Of a stretch of 64,000 bases of DNA, positions 34,200 through 45,990 are shown in pieces. The stretch is from Pseudomonadota bacterium (GTDB lineage Bacteria > Myxococcota_A > UBA796 > CAJQPC01), in the NCBI GenBank assembly GCA_024228935.1, contig JAAESX010000234.1, positions 1 to 64,000 of the forward strand, in the 5' to 3' direction. The notes beneath the pieces are model-generated. The model saw only the letters and a list, made by a program, of their open reading frames with translations, searched no databases and was not told where the DNA came from. Positions within the stretch are counted from its first letter, which is position 1, and every line of letters starts with the position of its first letter. Position numbers and translations under genes: made by a program.

Positions 34200-34388
34200 C
34201 TACTTGGCTTCGGCCGTCTGGTTGCGGGTCTGCAGGTCGGTGGCGACGAGGTCGAGCAGCGTGGTGCTGAGCTCGATGATCTGCTCGTGGCTGAACCCTT
34301 CGGACTTCAGGTGCCGGTAGAACGAGCGCGCGACCGTCTGGTTGCGGTTCTTGAAGAGGGCGGTCTTGTTCGTCTCGGTCGAGGTCAT
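34200..34388 (-). CDS. Small helical protein, unknown
   Basis: 62 residues, charged and helical (NQTVARSFYRHLKSEGFSHEQIIELSTTLLDLVATDL). Two ATG codons are adjacent (34391 and 34388). No strong ribosome site is seen, but codon usage and clean stop placement look coding. No family is recognised. Confidence 0.6.
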   Translation of the reverse strand: MTSTETNKTALFKNRNQTVARSFYRHLKSEGFSHEQIIELSTTLLDLVATDLQTRNQTAEAK

Positions 34389-34460
34389 CATGTCGCAGGT
34401 CCGTCCGGGGTTCGCCGAAACATCTGCAAGGGGGGTGCCAACCTGGGCCCACAAGTGATT

Positions 34461-34489
34461 TCGCCCCCTTGGCCGAGCCAAGAGGGCGA
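34461..34489. repeat. Hairpin next to REP-like element
   Basis: TCGCCC...CTTGGC-CGA-GCCAAG...GGGCGA forms a 12-pair stem with a one-base internal loop. It lacks a T tract on either strand, so it is not a classical terminator. It lies directly beside the palindrome cluster at 34491-34544, downstream of the TPR gene. Confidence 0.5.
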
Positions 34490-34490
34490 T

Positions 34491-34544
34491 GTGCGAAGCG
34501 CGCTTCGCGGAGCGGGTGAAGGGGGCGCGAAGCCCGCTTCGCAC
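34491..34544. repeat. REP-like nested palindromes
   Basis: Two short palindromes, GCGAAGCGCGCTTCGC (34493-34508) and GCGAAGCCCGCTTCGC (34527-34542), lie 34 bases apart. The outer arms GTGCGAAGCG (34491-34500) and CGCTTCGCAC (34535-34544) also pair with each other. This nested arrangement between two minus-strand genes resembles a bacterial interspersed REP/BIME element. Confidence 0.55.
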
Positions 34545-34566
34545 CCGCAGCGCGGCGGTCCCAGTG

Positions 34567-36312
<1,746 letters not shown>

Positions 36313-36315
36313 TGG

Positions 36316-36819
36316 CTAGTCGCTCCCGGTGAGCTCGTTCATGTTCTCCTGGATGGAGCTCATCAGGTCGGCCTTGAGCTTCTTCATCTTCTTGATGTTG
36401 TCGGCCAGGTCCTTGTGCTTCGCCTCGAGCGACGCCTTGTCGGTCGTCAGCTTGGCGTTCCTCTCCTCGGCCTTCTTGACCTTCTTCTCCAGGTCCGAGA
36501 CCTGCCCGCGCAGCTCGTTGCCCTCTTCCTCGAGGCCCTCGAGCTCGAGGCGCAGCAGGTCGCGCTCCTCGGTCCGCCTGGCGTGGTCCTTCCGGATGTC
36601 GGCGGTGCGGGCCTTGATGGCGTCCGCGTCCTTCTTCAGACGGTCGGCTTCCGACTCGAGCCCTTCGGCCGCGGTCTTCGTGCGGGCGATCTCCAGCTCG
36701 GCGGAGACGATGTCCCGGGTGGTCTTCTCGGTGTCGGCGATGACCTTGGTCAGCTCGGCCAGCCGGCTCTCCAGGATGGACTGGAGCTCGGCTTGGATCT
36801 CGGGCAGGCGGTTGCTCAC
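36316..36819 (-). CDS. Coiled-coil protein
   Basis: 167 residues, almost all heptad-like charged helix (RLAELTKVIADTEKTTRD, RLKKDADAIKARTADIRKDH, DLEKKVKKAEERNAKL). It probably forms long coiled-coil dimers, without enzymatic motifs or signal peptide. The GTG at 36819 has GGAG six bases ahead; the open frame further upstream overlaps the divergent promoter region and is not coding. It is followed three bases later by the acidic TPR gene. Confidence 0.8.
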   Translation of the reverse strand: MSNRLPEIQAELQSILESRLAELTKVIADTEKTTRDIVSAELEIARTKTAAEGLESEADRLKKDADAIKARTADIRKDHARRTEERDLLRLELEGLEEEGNELRGQVSDLEKKVKKAEERNAKLTTDKASLEAKHKDLADNIKKMKKLKADLMSSIQENMNELTGSD

Positions 36820-36918
36820 TTGATGCTCCGGGGAAAGGACGTAGACGGCGAGGCTACCAACGCCCTCAGAGCCGGTCAATTCGCCCCCCGGCGGCGCGCG
36901 CCGTGCAAAGCTCCCCCC

Positions 36919-37365
36919 GTGAGTTCCCATGCCGAAGGGGCCCGTCCAAGCCTGCTACTCGTGGCCTCGGACCCGACCCAGCGACTCTCTCTTGTCGCTT
37001 CTCTGCGCGATGCGTTCCGCGTGCTGCCCGACGATCCCTCCCGGACCGCGGTGCGCCGGGCACGCGATCAGCGCCCTGGCCTCGTCCTCATCGTGCTCGA
37101 CGGGGGCGACACCCGACCCGGGCTGGCGCTCTGCCGGGCGCTGAGGACCGACCGGACCCCCGTCCCCGTGGGCGTGCTCGACCCGCTGGGGGTCTCCGAC
37201 AGCAGCACGATCGAGGTCCAGGGGGCCGACGGGTACCTCCGCGGTGTGGCCCCCGGAGACGAGCTCGCGCGCTGGGCGGTCGACGTGCAGGCTGGACGCG
37301 GGCGGGTCGAGGAACACCCCGTCGCTCGGCGCGGACTGCTGAGTCGCCTCTTCGGACGGCGCTGA
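36919..37365 (+). CDS. Atypical receiver-domain (REC-like) protein
   Basis: 148 residues. The alternating pattern SLLLVASDPTQRLSLVASL ... GLVLIVLDGGDTRPGLALCRAL ... VPVGVLD ... ADGYLRGVAPGDEL follows a response-regulator receiver fold, with D61 at the phospho-acceptor site. The acidic pair at the end of strand 1 is reduced to D18, and the conserved Lys after strand 5 (KP) is missing, so phosphorylation is doubtful. There is no output domain; the tail is basic (RRGLLSRLFGRR). The GTG start is at 36919. It is convergent with the FHA/sigma-54 activator gene. Confidence 0.7.
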   Translation: MSSHAEGARPSLLLVASDPTQRLSLVASLRDAFRVLPDDPSRTAVRRARDQRPGLVLIVLDGGDTRPGLALCRALRTDRTPVPVGVLDPLGVSDSSTIEVQGADGYLRGVAPGDELARWAVDVQAGRGRVEEHPVARRGLLSRLFGRR

Positions 37366-37371
37366 GCGCCG

Positions 37372-38712
37372 CTACCGGATCCCGTGCTTCTTCAGGAGCC
37401 GGGTGATGGACTTCCGGTCCATGTCGGCCGCGCGAGCCGCCTTTGAGACGTTCCCGCCGTGCCTCTCGATGAGGTCGACGAGGTACTGCCGCTCGAAAGC
37501 CTCGATCAGCTTCTCCTTGGCATCCTTGAACGGCACATCCGAGCCGCCCGACATCGCTGGGGCCACACTCCGGGGTGGCCCGCCGACGCGCGGACTGCGA
37601 AGGGCGTCGGGCAGACCGTCGAGGGTGATCTCCTCGCCGTCCGTGAAGGGGATCGCGCGCTCGACGACGTTGGCCAGCTCGCGCACATTGCCCGGCCAGC
37701 GGTAGCTCTTGAACAGCTCCAGCACGTGCGCCGAGATCGTCAGGTCCGCTTGACTACGCTTGAGCAGGTGGTCGACCAGCAGGCCCAGGTCTTCCTGCCG
37801 CTCACGCAGCGCCGGCAGCTGCAGCTCGACGACCGCGAGCCGGTAGTACAGGTCCTCGCGGAAGCGACCGGCGCGGACCTCCTCGAGCAGGTTGCGGTTG
37901 GTCGCCGCGACCACACGGACATCGACCGCGCGGGTCTTGCCCGAGCCGACTCGACGGACCTCGCGCTGCTCGAGCACCCGCAGCAGCTTGGGCTGCAGGT
38001 CCAGCGGCAGCTCGCCGATCTCGTCGAGGAAGATGGTCCCGCGGTGAGCGCCCTCGAAGACCCCTTCGCGCGATGCGACGGCGCCCGTGAACGAGCCCTT
38101 CTCGTGCCCGAACAGCTCGGACTCGATGAGCGTCTCCGGCGCCGCGCCACAGTCGAAGACCCGGAAGGCGTTGGCCTTGCGCGGGGACAGGTTGTGGACA
38201 GCGCGGCTGGCGAGCTCCTTGCCCGTCCCCGTCTCGCCCGTGATCAGGACGGTCAGGTTGGTCGGCGCGACCCGCTCGATGATCGAGAAGACCTCGCGCA
38301 TCGCCAGCGACTGGCCGACGAGCTGGTCGAGCCGGTGCTTCTTGCTCGGACGGATCTCGATGACCTCGTCCTCGGGCGTGAACGTCAGCTCGGACTTGCC
38401 GACCTTGAACGTCATGTCGGGCGTGAGGAAGACCTCCTTCACGCGCATGGGGCCGACGAAGGTGCCGTTGGTCGAGCCGCAGTCGCGCAGGATGACGCCT
38501 TCGCGGGTGCGAACGACCTCGGCGTGGCGACGCGAGACGGTCGTGTCGTTCAGGATGACGTCGTTCGTGCCCTTGGCGCCGATGTGCAGCACGTCGGCGT
38601 CGACCGCCCAGGAGGCGCCCTCGTCGGGACCCGCGACGCAGGTGAGCCGCCCCTTCCGCAGATGGATCTGCTTCTTGGGCGGTACCGCGATGGTGCTTGT
38701 GACCTCGCTCAT
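37372..38712 (-). CDS. FHA-domain sigma-54-dependent transcription activator
   Basis: 446 residues. An N-terminal FHA domain (~20-115, DTTVSRRHAEV and STNGTF motifs) reads phosphothreonine. The AAA+ domain (~125-355) has Walker A GETGTGKE, FGHEKGSFTGA (the sigma-54 contact loop, Ser instead of the usual Ala), FLDEIGELPLDLQPKLL, and WPGNVRELANVVERA. A Fis-type helix-turn-helix ends it (NVSKAARAADMDRKSITRLL). The family links Ser/Thr kinases to sigma-54 promoters in myxobacteria, so the window's Hanks kinases are plausible upstream partners. It lies just downstream of the NtrC-type gene on the same strand. Confidence 0.93.
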   Translation of the reverse strand: MSEVTSTIAVPPKKQIHLRKGRLTCVAGPDEGASWAVDADVLHIGAKGTNDVILNDTTVSRRHAEVVRTREGVILRDCGSTNGTFVGPMRVKEVFLTPDMTFKVGKSELTFTPEDEVIEIRPSKKHRLDQLVGQSLAMREVFSIIERVAPTNLTVLITGETGTGKELASRAVHNLSPRKANAFRVFDCGAAPETLIESELFGHEKGSFTGAVASREGVFEGAHRGTIFLDEIGELPLDLQPKLLRVLEQREVRRVGSGKTRAVDVRVVAATNRNLLEEVRAGRFREDLYYRLAVVELQLPALRERQEDLGLLVDHLLKRSQADLTISAHVLELFKSYRWPGNVRELANVVERAIPFTDGEEITLDGLPDALRSPRVGGPPRSVAPAMSGGSDVPFKDAKEKLIEAFERQYLVDLIERHGGNVSKAARAADMDRKSITRLLKKHGIR

Positions 38713-38730
38713 GCCGGGCGCGAGCCTATC

Positions 38731-40167
38731 TCACTCGTCGCGCGGACCGGTCATGTCGTTGCGCTTCATGAGGCGCTGGATGGACTTGCGGTCGATCCCG
38801 GCCTCCCGCGCAGCGTGCGAGACATTGCCGTCATGGCGCTTCAGGAGGTTCGAGATGTACGCGAACTCGAAGACCTCGAGCCACATCCGCTTGGCCTTCT
38901 TGTACGGCATGTCGTAGCGGATCGCGACGGGCGCGGCGTCTCCGCCCGGGGCGCTGGGTCGCGCGGCCGACGAGCCACCCAGCGGCACGCCCTTCAAGCG
39001 GGGCGGCAGATCGAGCAGGCGGACCTCGGGGCCCGGGGCCAGGCTCGCCACGAACCGGGCGCAGTTCACGAGCTCGCGCACGTTCCCCGGCCAGGCGTAG
39101 CGGGTCAGCGCGTCGATCACATCGGTCGACAGGCGGAGCGCGGGCCGTCCGGTCTCCAGCGTGAAGCGCTCGACGAAGTGCTGCAAGAGGATGGGCACGT
39201 CCTCGGGTCGCTCGCGCAAGGGCGGCAGGTGCAGGTGCACGACGTTGAGCCGATGGAACAGGTCCTCGCGGAAGCCGCCGCTACGCACCATCTCGGTCAG
39301 GGGCCGGTTCGTAGCGGCGACCACACGAAGATCCACCGACGTCATCTCGGTGCCGCCGACCCGCCGGAACTCGCGCTCCTGGAGCAGCCGCAGCAGCTTC
39401 ACCTGCAGCTCCATCGGCATCTCGCCGATCTCGTCGAGGAAGAACGTGCCACCGTGAGCGGCCTCGACGAGACCCTTCCGCCGACCGCTGGCGCCGGTGA
39501 AGGCCCCGCGCTCGTGGCCGAAGAGCTCGCTCTCCATCAGGTTGGCCGGGATGGCGGCGCAGTCGACCGGGACGAACGCCTTCTTCGAGCGCCGGCTGGC
39601 GTTGTGCAGCGCCTGAGCGACGACCTCCTTCCCTGTGCCGGACTCGCCCGTGATCAGGACCGACAGCTCGGTCGGGCCGACCCGGCGCAAGAGCTCGCGC
39701 AGACGCTCCATGGGAGCCGACTCGCCGATGATCCCGCTGACCCCGTCGGCCTCTCCTCGGCCGAGCCGAGCCCGGAGCGCCCGGTTCTCCGCATGGAGCC
39801 GACGTCGCTCCACCGCCCGCTCGACGACCACCAGCAGCTGGTCGGGAGAGAACGGCTTGGTCAGGACGTCGTAGGCCCCCTCGCGCACCGCCTGGACGGC
39901 GTTCTCGACCGTCGCATAGGCCGTCATCAGGATGACGGGGGTCTCGCCGTGGCGACGCTTCAGGCTGCGCAGGACGTCCATCCCGCCCAGCCCAGGCATC
40001 ATCAGGTCGGTCAGGACGAGGTCCGGCACCTCGTCGCGCTGGAGCAGGAGCAACCCCTCCTCGCCCGAGGACGCGCAGACCACGTGGTAGCCGGCGCGCG
40101 TGAGGATCTTCCGGATCGATGCGAGCAGCTCTCGCTCGTCGTCGATGGCGAGGATCGTGGCGCTCAT
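38731..40167 (-). CDS. NtrC-type response regulator (REC-AAA-Fis)
   Basis: 478 residues. The receiver domain has DDE (9-11), phospho-Asp54 (VLTDLMMPG), Thr in MTAYA and Lys in TKPFS. The sigma-54 AAA+ domain (~140-380) has GESGTGKE, GHERGAFTGA (canonical GAFTGA), FLDEIGEMPMELQVKLL and WPGNVRELVNCARF. The C-terminal Fis helix-turn-helix is NVSHAAREAGIDRKSIQRLM. It pairs with the histidine kinase gene upstream through an ATGA overlap (40164-40167). Target promoters (GG-N10-GC type) were not found by eye nearby. Confidence 0.94.
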   Translation of the reverse strand: MSATILAIDDERELLASIRKILTRAGYHVVCASSGEEGLLLLQRDEVPDLVLTDLMMPGLGGMDVLRSLKRRHGETPVILMTAYATVENAVQAVREGAYDVLTKPFSPDQLLVVVERAVERRRLHAENRALRARLGRGEADGVSGIIGESAPMERLRELLRRVGPTELSVLITGESGTGKEVVAQALHNASRRSKKAFVPVDCAAIPANLMESELFGHERGAFTGASGRRKGLVEAAHGGTFFLDEIGEMPMELQVKLLRLLQEREFRRVGGTEMTSVDLRVVAATNRPLTEMVRSGGFREDLFHRLNVVHLHLPPLRERPEDVPILLQHFVERFTLETGRPALRLSTDVIDALTRYAWPGNVRELVNCARFVASLAPGPEVRLLDLPPRLKGVPLGGSSAARPSAPGGDAAPVAIRYDMPYKKAKRMWLEVFEFAYISNLLKRHDGNVSHAAREAGIDRKSIQRLMKRNDMTGPRDE

Positions 40168-41219
40168 GCGGGGAGCCGGACGGTGAAGGTGCTGCCGCGG
40201 CCAGGGGTCGAGTCGACCTCGATCGCCCCGCCGTGCTCGGACACGATGCCATAGCTGACCGACAGCCCGAGGCCGGTGCCCCCGCCCACGCCGCGCGTGG
40301 TGAAGAACGGGTCGAAGATGCGCGCGATGACGTCCTCGTCGACGCCGGCGCCCGTGTCCTCGACCTGGAAGCCATCGGGCAGCGTTCGGAGCACCACCCG
40401 GCCCTCGGTCGTCGCCTCGAGCGCGTTCTGGGTGAGGTTGAACGCGACCTGCTCGAGCTGGTCGCGGTCGGCCTGGAGGCCCACCTCGGCCCCCTCGACG
40501 ACCAAGGAAACCCCGCTCTGATCGGCGCGCCGGGACAGCAGCTCACGGGTCAGCTCCAGGACCTCGCGGATGGGCACCTCGGTCCGCCCGGCGGTGGACG
40601 TCCGACCGAACTGGAGCAGGCTCCCGGCGATCTTGGCGACCCGCCGGGACTGGTGCTCGATCACGGCCAGGTCGTCGATGACGTCCGGATCGAGGCCCTC
40701 GTCGTCCGCGACCGAGAGCAGGTACCCCACGCGGCTCAGCACCACGGCGTTGGGGTTGTTGACCTCGTGCGCGACCCCCGCCGCGAGCTGACCGACGGCC
40801 GCGAGACGGGCCTGCTCGGCCAGCTTGGACTCCGCCCGACGCAGGGCCTCGGTGCGCTCCTCGACGCGCTTCTCGAGCTGTTCCCGCTCGGCGACCAGGT
40901 CGCTGCGCAGGACCTCGAGCGCTCCTCCGAGCTCCTGGAACTCGGGGCCGCCGACCGGCTCGATGGGGCGCGTCCAGCCGTCCTCGGAGGCGCGCCGGAC
41001 CTGGTCGATGGTCGCTTGGACGGGTCGGACGACCATCCGATCGAGCGCCATCGCGAACACCAACCCACCGGACAGCGCGAGCCCCACGAACAGCAGCAGG
41101 GCGGGTCGTCGGTCCGTGGGGTCCGTCAGGCCGAGCACCCAGTCCACTGCGATCATCGAGACGACGATCGACAGCGTCACGAGGACGGACAGACGCAGCG
41201 CGAGGTTGACCCGGGACAC
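40164..41219 (-). CDS. Membrane sensor histidine kinase
   Basis: 351 residues. Two membrane helices (~8-30 and ~40-58) flank a very short extracytoplasmic loop, so it probably senses the membrane or an internal signal. A HAMP-like linker and coiled coil follow to ~140. The H box is AAGVAHEVNNPNAVV (H151). The N box is QNALEATTEG, with G boxes VEDTGAGVDE and GGGTGLGLSV. A complete kinase core of the NtrB-like HEVNNP class. It should phosphorylate the NtrC-type regulator encoded downstream with a 4-base overlap. Confidence 0.93.
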   Translation of the reverse strand: MSRVNLALRLSVLVTLSIVVSMIAVDWVLGLTDPTDRRPALLLFVGLALSGGLVFAMALDRMVVRPVQATIDQVRRASEDGWTRPIEPVGGPEFQELGGALEVLRSDLVAEREQLEKRVEERTEALRRAESKLAEQARLAAVGQLAAGVAHEVNNPNAVVLSRVGYLLSVADDEGLDPDVIDDLAVIEHQSRRVAKIAGSLLQFGRTSTAGRTEVPIREVLELTRELLSRRADQSGVSLVVEGAEVGLQADRDQLEQVAFNLTQNALEATTEGRVVLRTLPDGFQVEDTGAGVDEDVIARIFDPFFTTRGVGGGTGLGLSVSYGIVSEHGGAIEVDSTPGRGSTFTVRLPA

Positions 41220-41228
41220 GCCCGGAGC

Positions 41229-41918
41229 CTACTTCCCTTCGAAGCCGCCGTGGCTGTGGTGCTCTTCGAGCTCCTGGCCGTCGAGCCAGTGGATGCACGT
41301 GACCGGACAGGCGTCGATGGCGTCCTGGATGAGGTCCATCGGGCCTTCCTGCTTCAGGACCTCGGCCTTGATCTCCTCGCCCTGCTTGTCGTCCTCGCCG
41401 AGGAAGAACACGTCCTCGGTCTGCTCGACGCAGGTGCCGCAGGAGATGCACTCCTCCTGATCGATGGCCAGGACCTCGCCCGACGCGGCCGCGCGTGAGC
41501 TCTCGTTGTCGACCGGCCCGATGAACTCGACGCCATCGGCGGCCACGTTCCGGCCCTCGCTGGCGAGGTCGACCTCTCGCCCGTTGACCCGCGCCCTCTC
41601 TCGATAGGCCTCGATATCGGTCCCCGACTGGTCGGCATGACGCGCGTCGCCGAGATCGCCGGTGGCGGCCTGGGCGGCGAGCGCGGCGAAGGAGAAGCCG
41701 GCGGGCGCAGGGGCCTCCTCGACAGGGGCCTCCTCGACAGGGGCCTCCTCGACAGGGGCCTCGACGACCTTCAAAAGGGGAGCCGAATCGGAGGCCTCGA
41801 CGACGGGCGGCTGTACGACCGGCTGGGGAGCCGGCTTCACGACGGGAGCAGGCGCCGGCGCGGGAGCCTCTCGCCCGAGCGCACGCTTCAGTCGTTTCTT
41901 GAGCCGGTCGCGGAACAT
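41229..41918 (-). CDS. Ferredoxin-like 4Fe-4S protein with Pro/Glu spacer
   Basis: 229 residues. A basic N-terminus (MFRDRLKKRLKRAL) leads into a Pro/Ala spacer and four VEEAP-type repeats (~53-72; 15-base repeats near 41710-41760). The C-terminal ~80 residues are a single [4Fe-4S] ferredoxin: ECISCGTCVEQ (Cys157, 160, 163) and DACPVTCIHW (Cys204, with Cys208 extra), ending in a His-rich tail HHSHGG. Electron carrier; partner unknown. The spacer may tether the ferredoxin to a membrane surface or complex. Confidence 0.85.
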   Translation of the reverse strand: MFRDRLKKRLKRALGREAPAPAPAPVVKPAPQPVVQPPVVEASDSAPLLKVVEAPVEEAPVEEAPVEEAPAPAGFSFAALAAQAATGDLGDARHADQSGTDIEAYRERARVNGREVDLASEGRNVAADGVEFIGPVDNESSRAAASGEVLAIDQEECISCGTCVEQTEDVFFLGEDDKQGEEIKAEVLKQEGPMDLIQDAIDACPVTCIHWLDGQELEEHHSHGGFEGK

Positions 41919-41938
41919 CGCTGCGTTCTACCCGCGAA

Positions 41939-44161
<2,223 letters not shown>

Positions 44162-44225
44162 TCTCTGGACCGTCCCACTGGTGTGTGGGCCCAACACCTC
44201 CGGCTTTTCAGGTCCTGTCCACCCG

Positions 44226-45884
44226 TCACGCCTCCGGGCGCCACTCCTCCAAGAACGCGGCGAGCCGATCGCCGAGCGGCAGCAGGTGGTCGTACAGCTC
44301 CCGATCCTCGGCGTCGGCCTGCAATCGGACGAAGAACGTCTCGTCCAGGACCAGCAGGGAGTCCAGCTGGACGGCGACCCCGAGCGCCTCGAGCACGGCG
44401 GCCAGCGACGAGCCCGGGAGCCCCGCCCGAGGACGTCGCGTCACGAGCCAGCCCTGCTCGCTGCAGAACTCGTCCAGCAGGAACAGCAGGTCACCCAGGT
44501 TGCGGCGCCCGAACTTGAGCTCGAGCTTGGCGTCCCGGACGAAGACCTGGACGGTTCCCCTTCGCTTCCGATGGAGCACCAGCAAGGCGGTGACGAGCGT
44601 CAGGTGGGGCACGTGCGACAGCGCCCGCCAGCGCAGCGTGATCCGGTCCGCGACAGCCCGACCGCGAGGCTCGCCCGGATGGAACAGGCCGCCGTGCACC
44701 AGCTCACGCCGATCGAGGTGCGACGGCAGCCGGCCCCCGCTCCCTTGACGAGCTCGCTCCAGCTCGGCGTTCACACCTGACACGCCGCGCGTCAGCTCGT
44801 GCAGCGTGGGCGGGAGCGCGATGACCAGACCCTCGTCCGTGGACAGACCCAGGAACGAGCCGGTCGCCGGAGCCGGCTCGGGTCCGGTCTCGCCGGCGAG
44901 GGGGAACGCATCGATCGGGCGGCCGAGCAGCACCCGGTCGAGGTCCGCCGCCAGCCGATCGGGGCGGGTCTCGACGCCGAAGATGCGCTTGTCCCAGGCC
45001 GCGTAGCGTTCCTTCTCGCGGATGTAGTCCATGGCCGCGCCCGGATCGCCGGCCGCCGCCTGGCGCAGCAGCGTCAGGTAGGCGCGGTACCCGGGATCCG
45101 ACAGCGCCACGCCGGCGACGGTGTCGGCCAGCTCGCGTCGCCAGACGGCACCCCAGCTGACGACCACACGGTCTCCGACTCGCCAGGCGTCTCCTCGCTC
45201 GATGGCCAGGTCGACGTACGGAGCGACCGGGCACTCAGTCCCCCCCGCGCGGTCGAGCAGGGCGCGGATGTGCCACAGCGACAACTCGCCGTGATCCAGC
45301 AAGGCGCGCAGGACGACCCGGTAGACGTCCGGGGACCCCTCGACCCCGACCGAGAGATCGAGCGGCGGCTCGGTGGGTGTCGGCGCGCTCTGCAGGCCCA
45401 GGTCGAGCGAGAGCTGATCCGGGGGGCTTGCCGGCGCGGGGTAGCGCATGGCCGGCTCGAGGAGCGAGCGGACCGCAGTGGCTCGACGGCGTGCCGTGCT
45501 CTCGGCCATGTCGGGCACGGCCTGCTGGATGAAGCGGGCGATGATCGCCGTCTCGGGCAGCACCCGCCGGCCGTCCATCATCTGGCGCACGAACTCGTTG
45601 TTCCAGACGGCCTTGGCGTACACGCGGGGGCGGTTCTTCCCCGCGTAGACGTACTCCATGCCCAGCCGCGTGAGGAACGGGCGATGGGTCCGCTCGTCCG
45701 TCTCCAGGAGCGACAGCCAGTCCCCGGCCTGGGTGTAGTAGTGCACCGTCCGGACCTCGCAGTCCAAGACCTCGGCGATGGCCCGCGGCTCGCGGACCCC
45801 CTGGGCGACGAGCTCCAGCAAGCGCGCAAGGATGCGCACATTGTTGGCGTTCGGGATCAGGCTGTGGCGCGGGGGGCGGCTCAC
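44226..45884 (-). CDS. 552-aa protein with N-terminal HTH-like domain
   Basis: The first ~150 residues look like a winged-helix region (NNVRILARLLELVAQGVREP, AIAEVLDCEVRTVHYYTQAG, RLGMEYVYAG). Similar modules occur in some restriction- or defence-associated proteins (a DUF7226-like resemblance I cannot verify). The rest is mixed alpha/beta, with RVGDRVVVSWGAVWRREL and a C-terminal helical part. No catalytic motif is evident. It is divergent from the pseudo-ATPase gene; the gap holds a palindrome over a strong -35 box, so it may autoregulate. Function unknown. Confidence 0.75.
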   Translation of the reverse strand: MSRPPRHSLIPNANNVRILARLLELVAQGVREPRAIAEVLDCEVRTVHYYTQAGDWLSLLETDERTHRPFLTRLGMEYVYAGKNRPRVYAKAVWNNEFVRQMMDGRRVLPETAIIARFIQQAVPDMAESTARRRATAVRSLLEPAMRYPAPASPPDQLSLDLGLQSAPTPTEPPLDLSVGVEGSPDVYRVVLRALLDHGELSLWHIRALLDRAGGTECPVAPYVDLAIERGDAWRVGDRVVVSWGAVWRRELADTVAGVALSDPGYRAYLTLLRQAAAGDPGAAMDYIREKERYAAWDKRIFGVETRPDRLAADLDRVLLGRPIDAFPLAGETGPEPAPATGSFLGLSTDEGLVIALPPTLHELTRGVSGVNAELERARQGSGGRLPSHLDRRELVHGGLFHPGEPRGRAVADRITLRWRALSHVPHLTLVTALLVLHRKRRGTVQVFVRDAKLELKFGRRNLGDLLFLLDEFCSEQGWLVTRRPRAGLPGSSLAAVLEALGVAVQLDSLLVLDETFFVRLQADAEDRELYDHLLPLGDRLAAFLEEWRPEA

Positions 45885-45920
45885 GGGCGGATGATAACCA
45901 GCAAACCCTGATGTCGGCCC

Positions 45921-45961
45921 TCAAGAGTGCTCTTGACACAACAAGGGCAGCGATCTACTTT
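45921..45961 (+). promoter_or_regulatory. Sigma-70-like promoter overlapped by a palindrome
   Basis: The dyad TCAAGAG-TG-CTCTTGA (45921-45936) has perfect seven-base arms. A consensus -35 TTGACA (45933-45938) begins inside its right arm. After 17 bases comes a weak -10, TACTTT (45956-45961), 30 bases before the ATG at 45991. A regulator bound to the palindrome would block RNA polymerase. It lies in the divergent gap, so it could control both genes. Confidence 0.55.
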
Positions 45962-45990
45962 CGTTCTCTCCACAGGTAGAGGTCCGCCCC

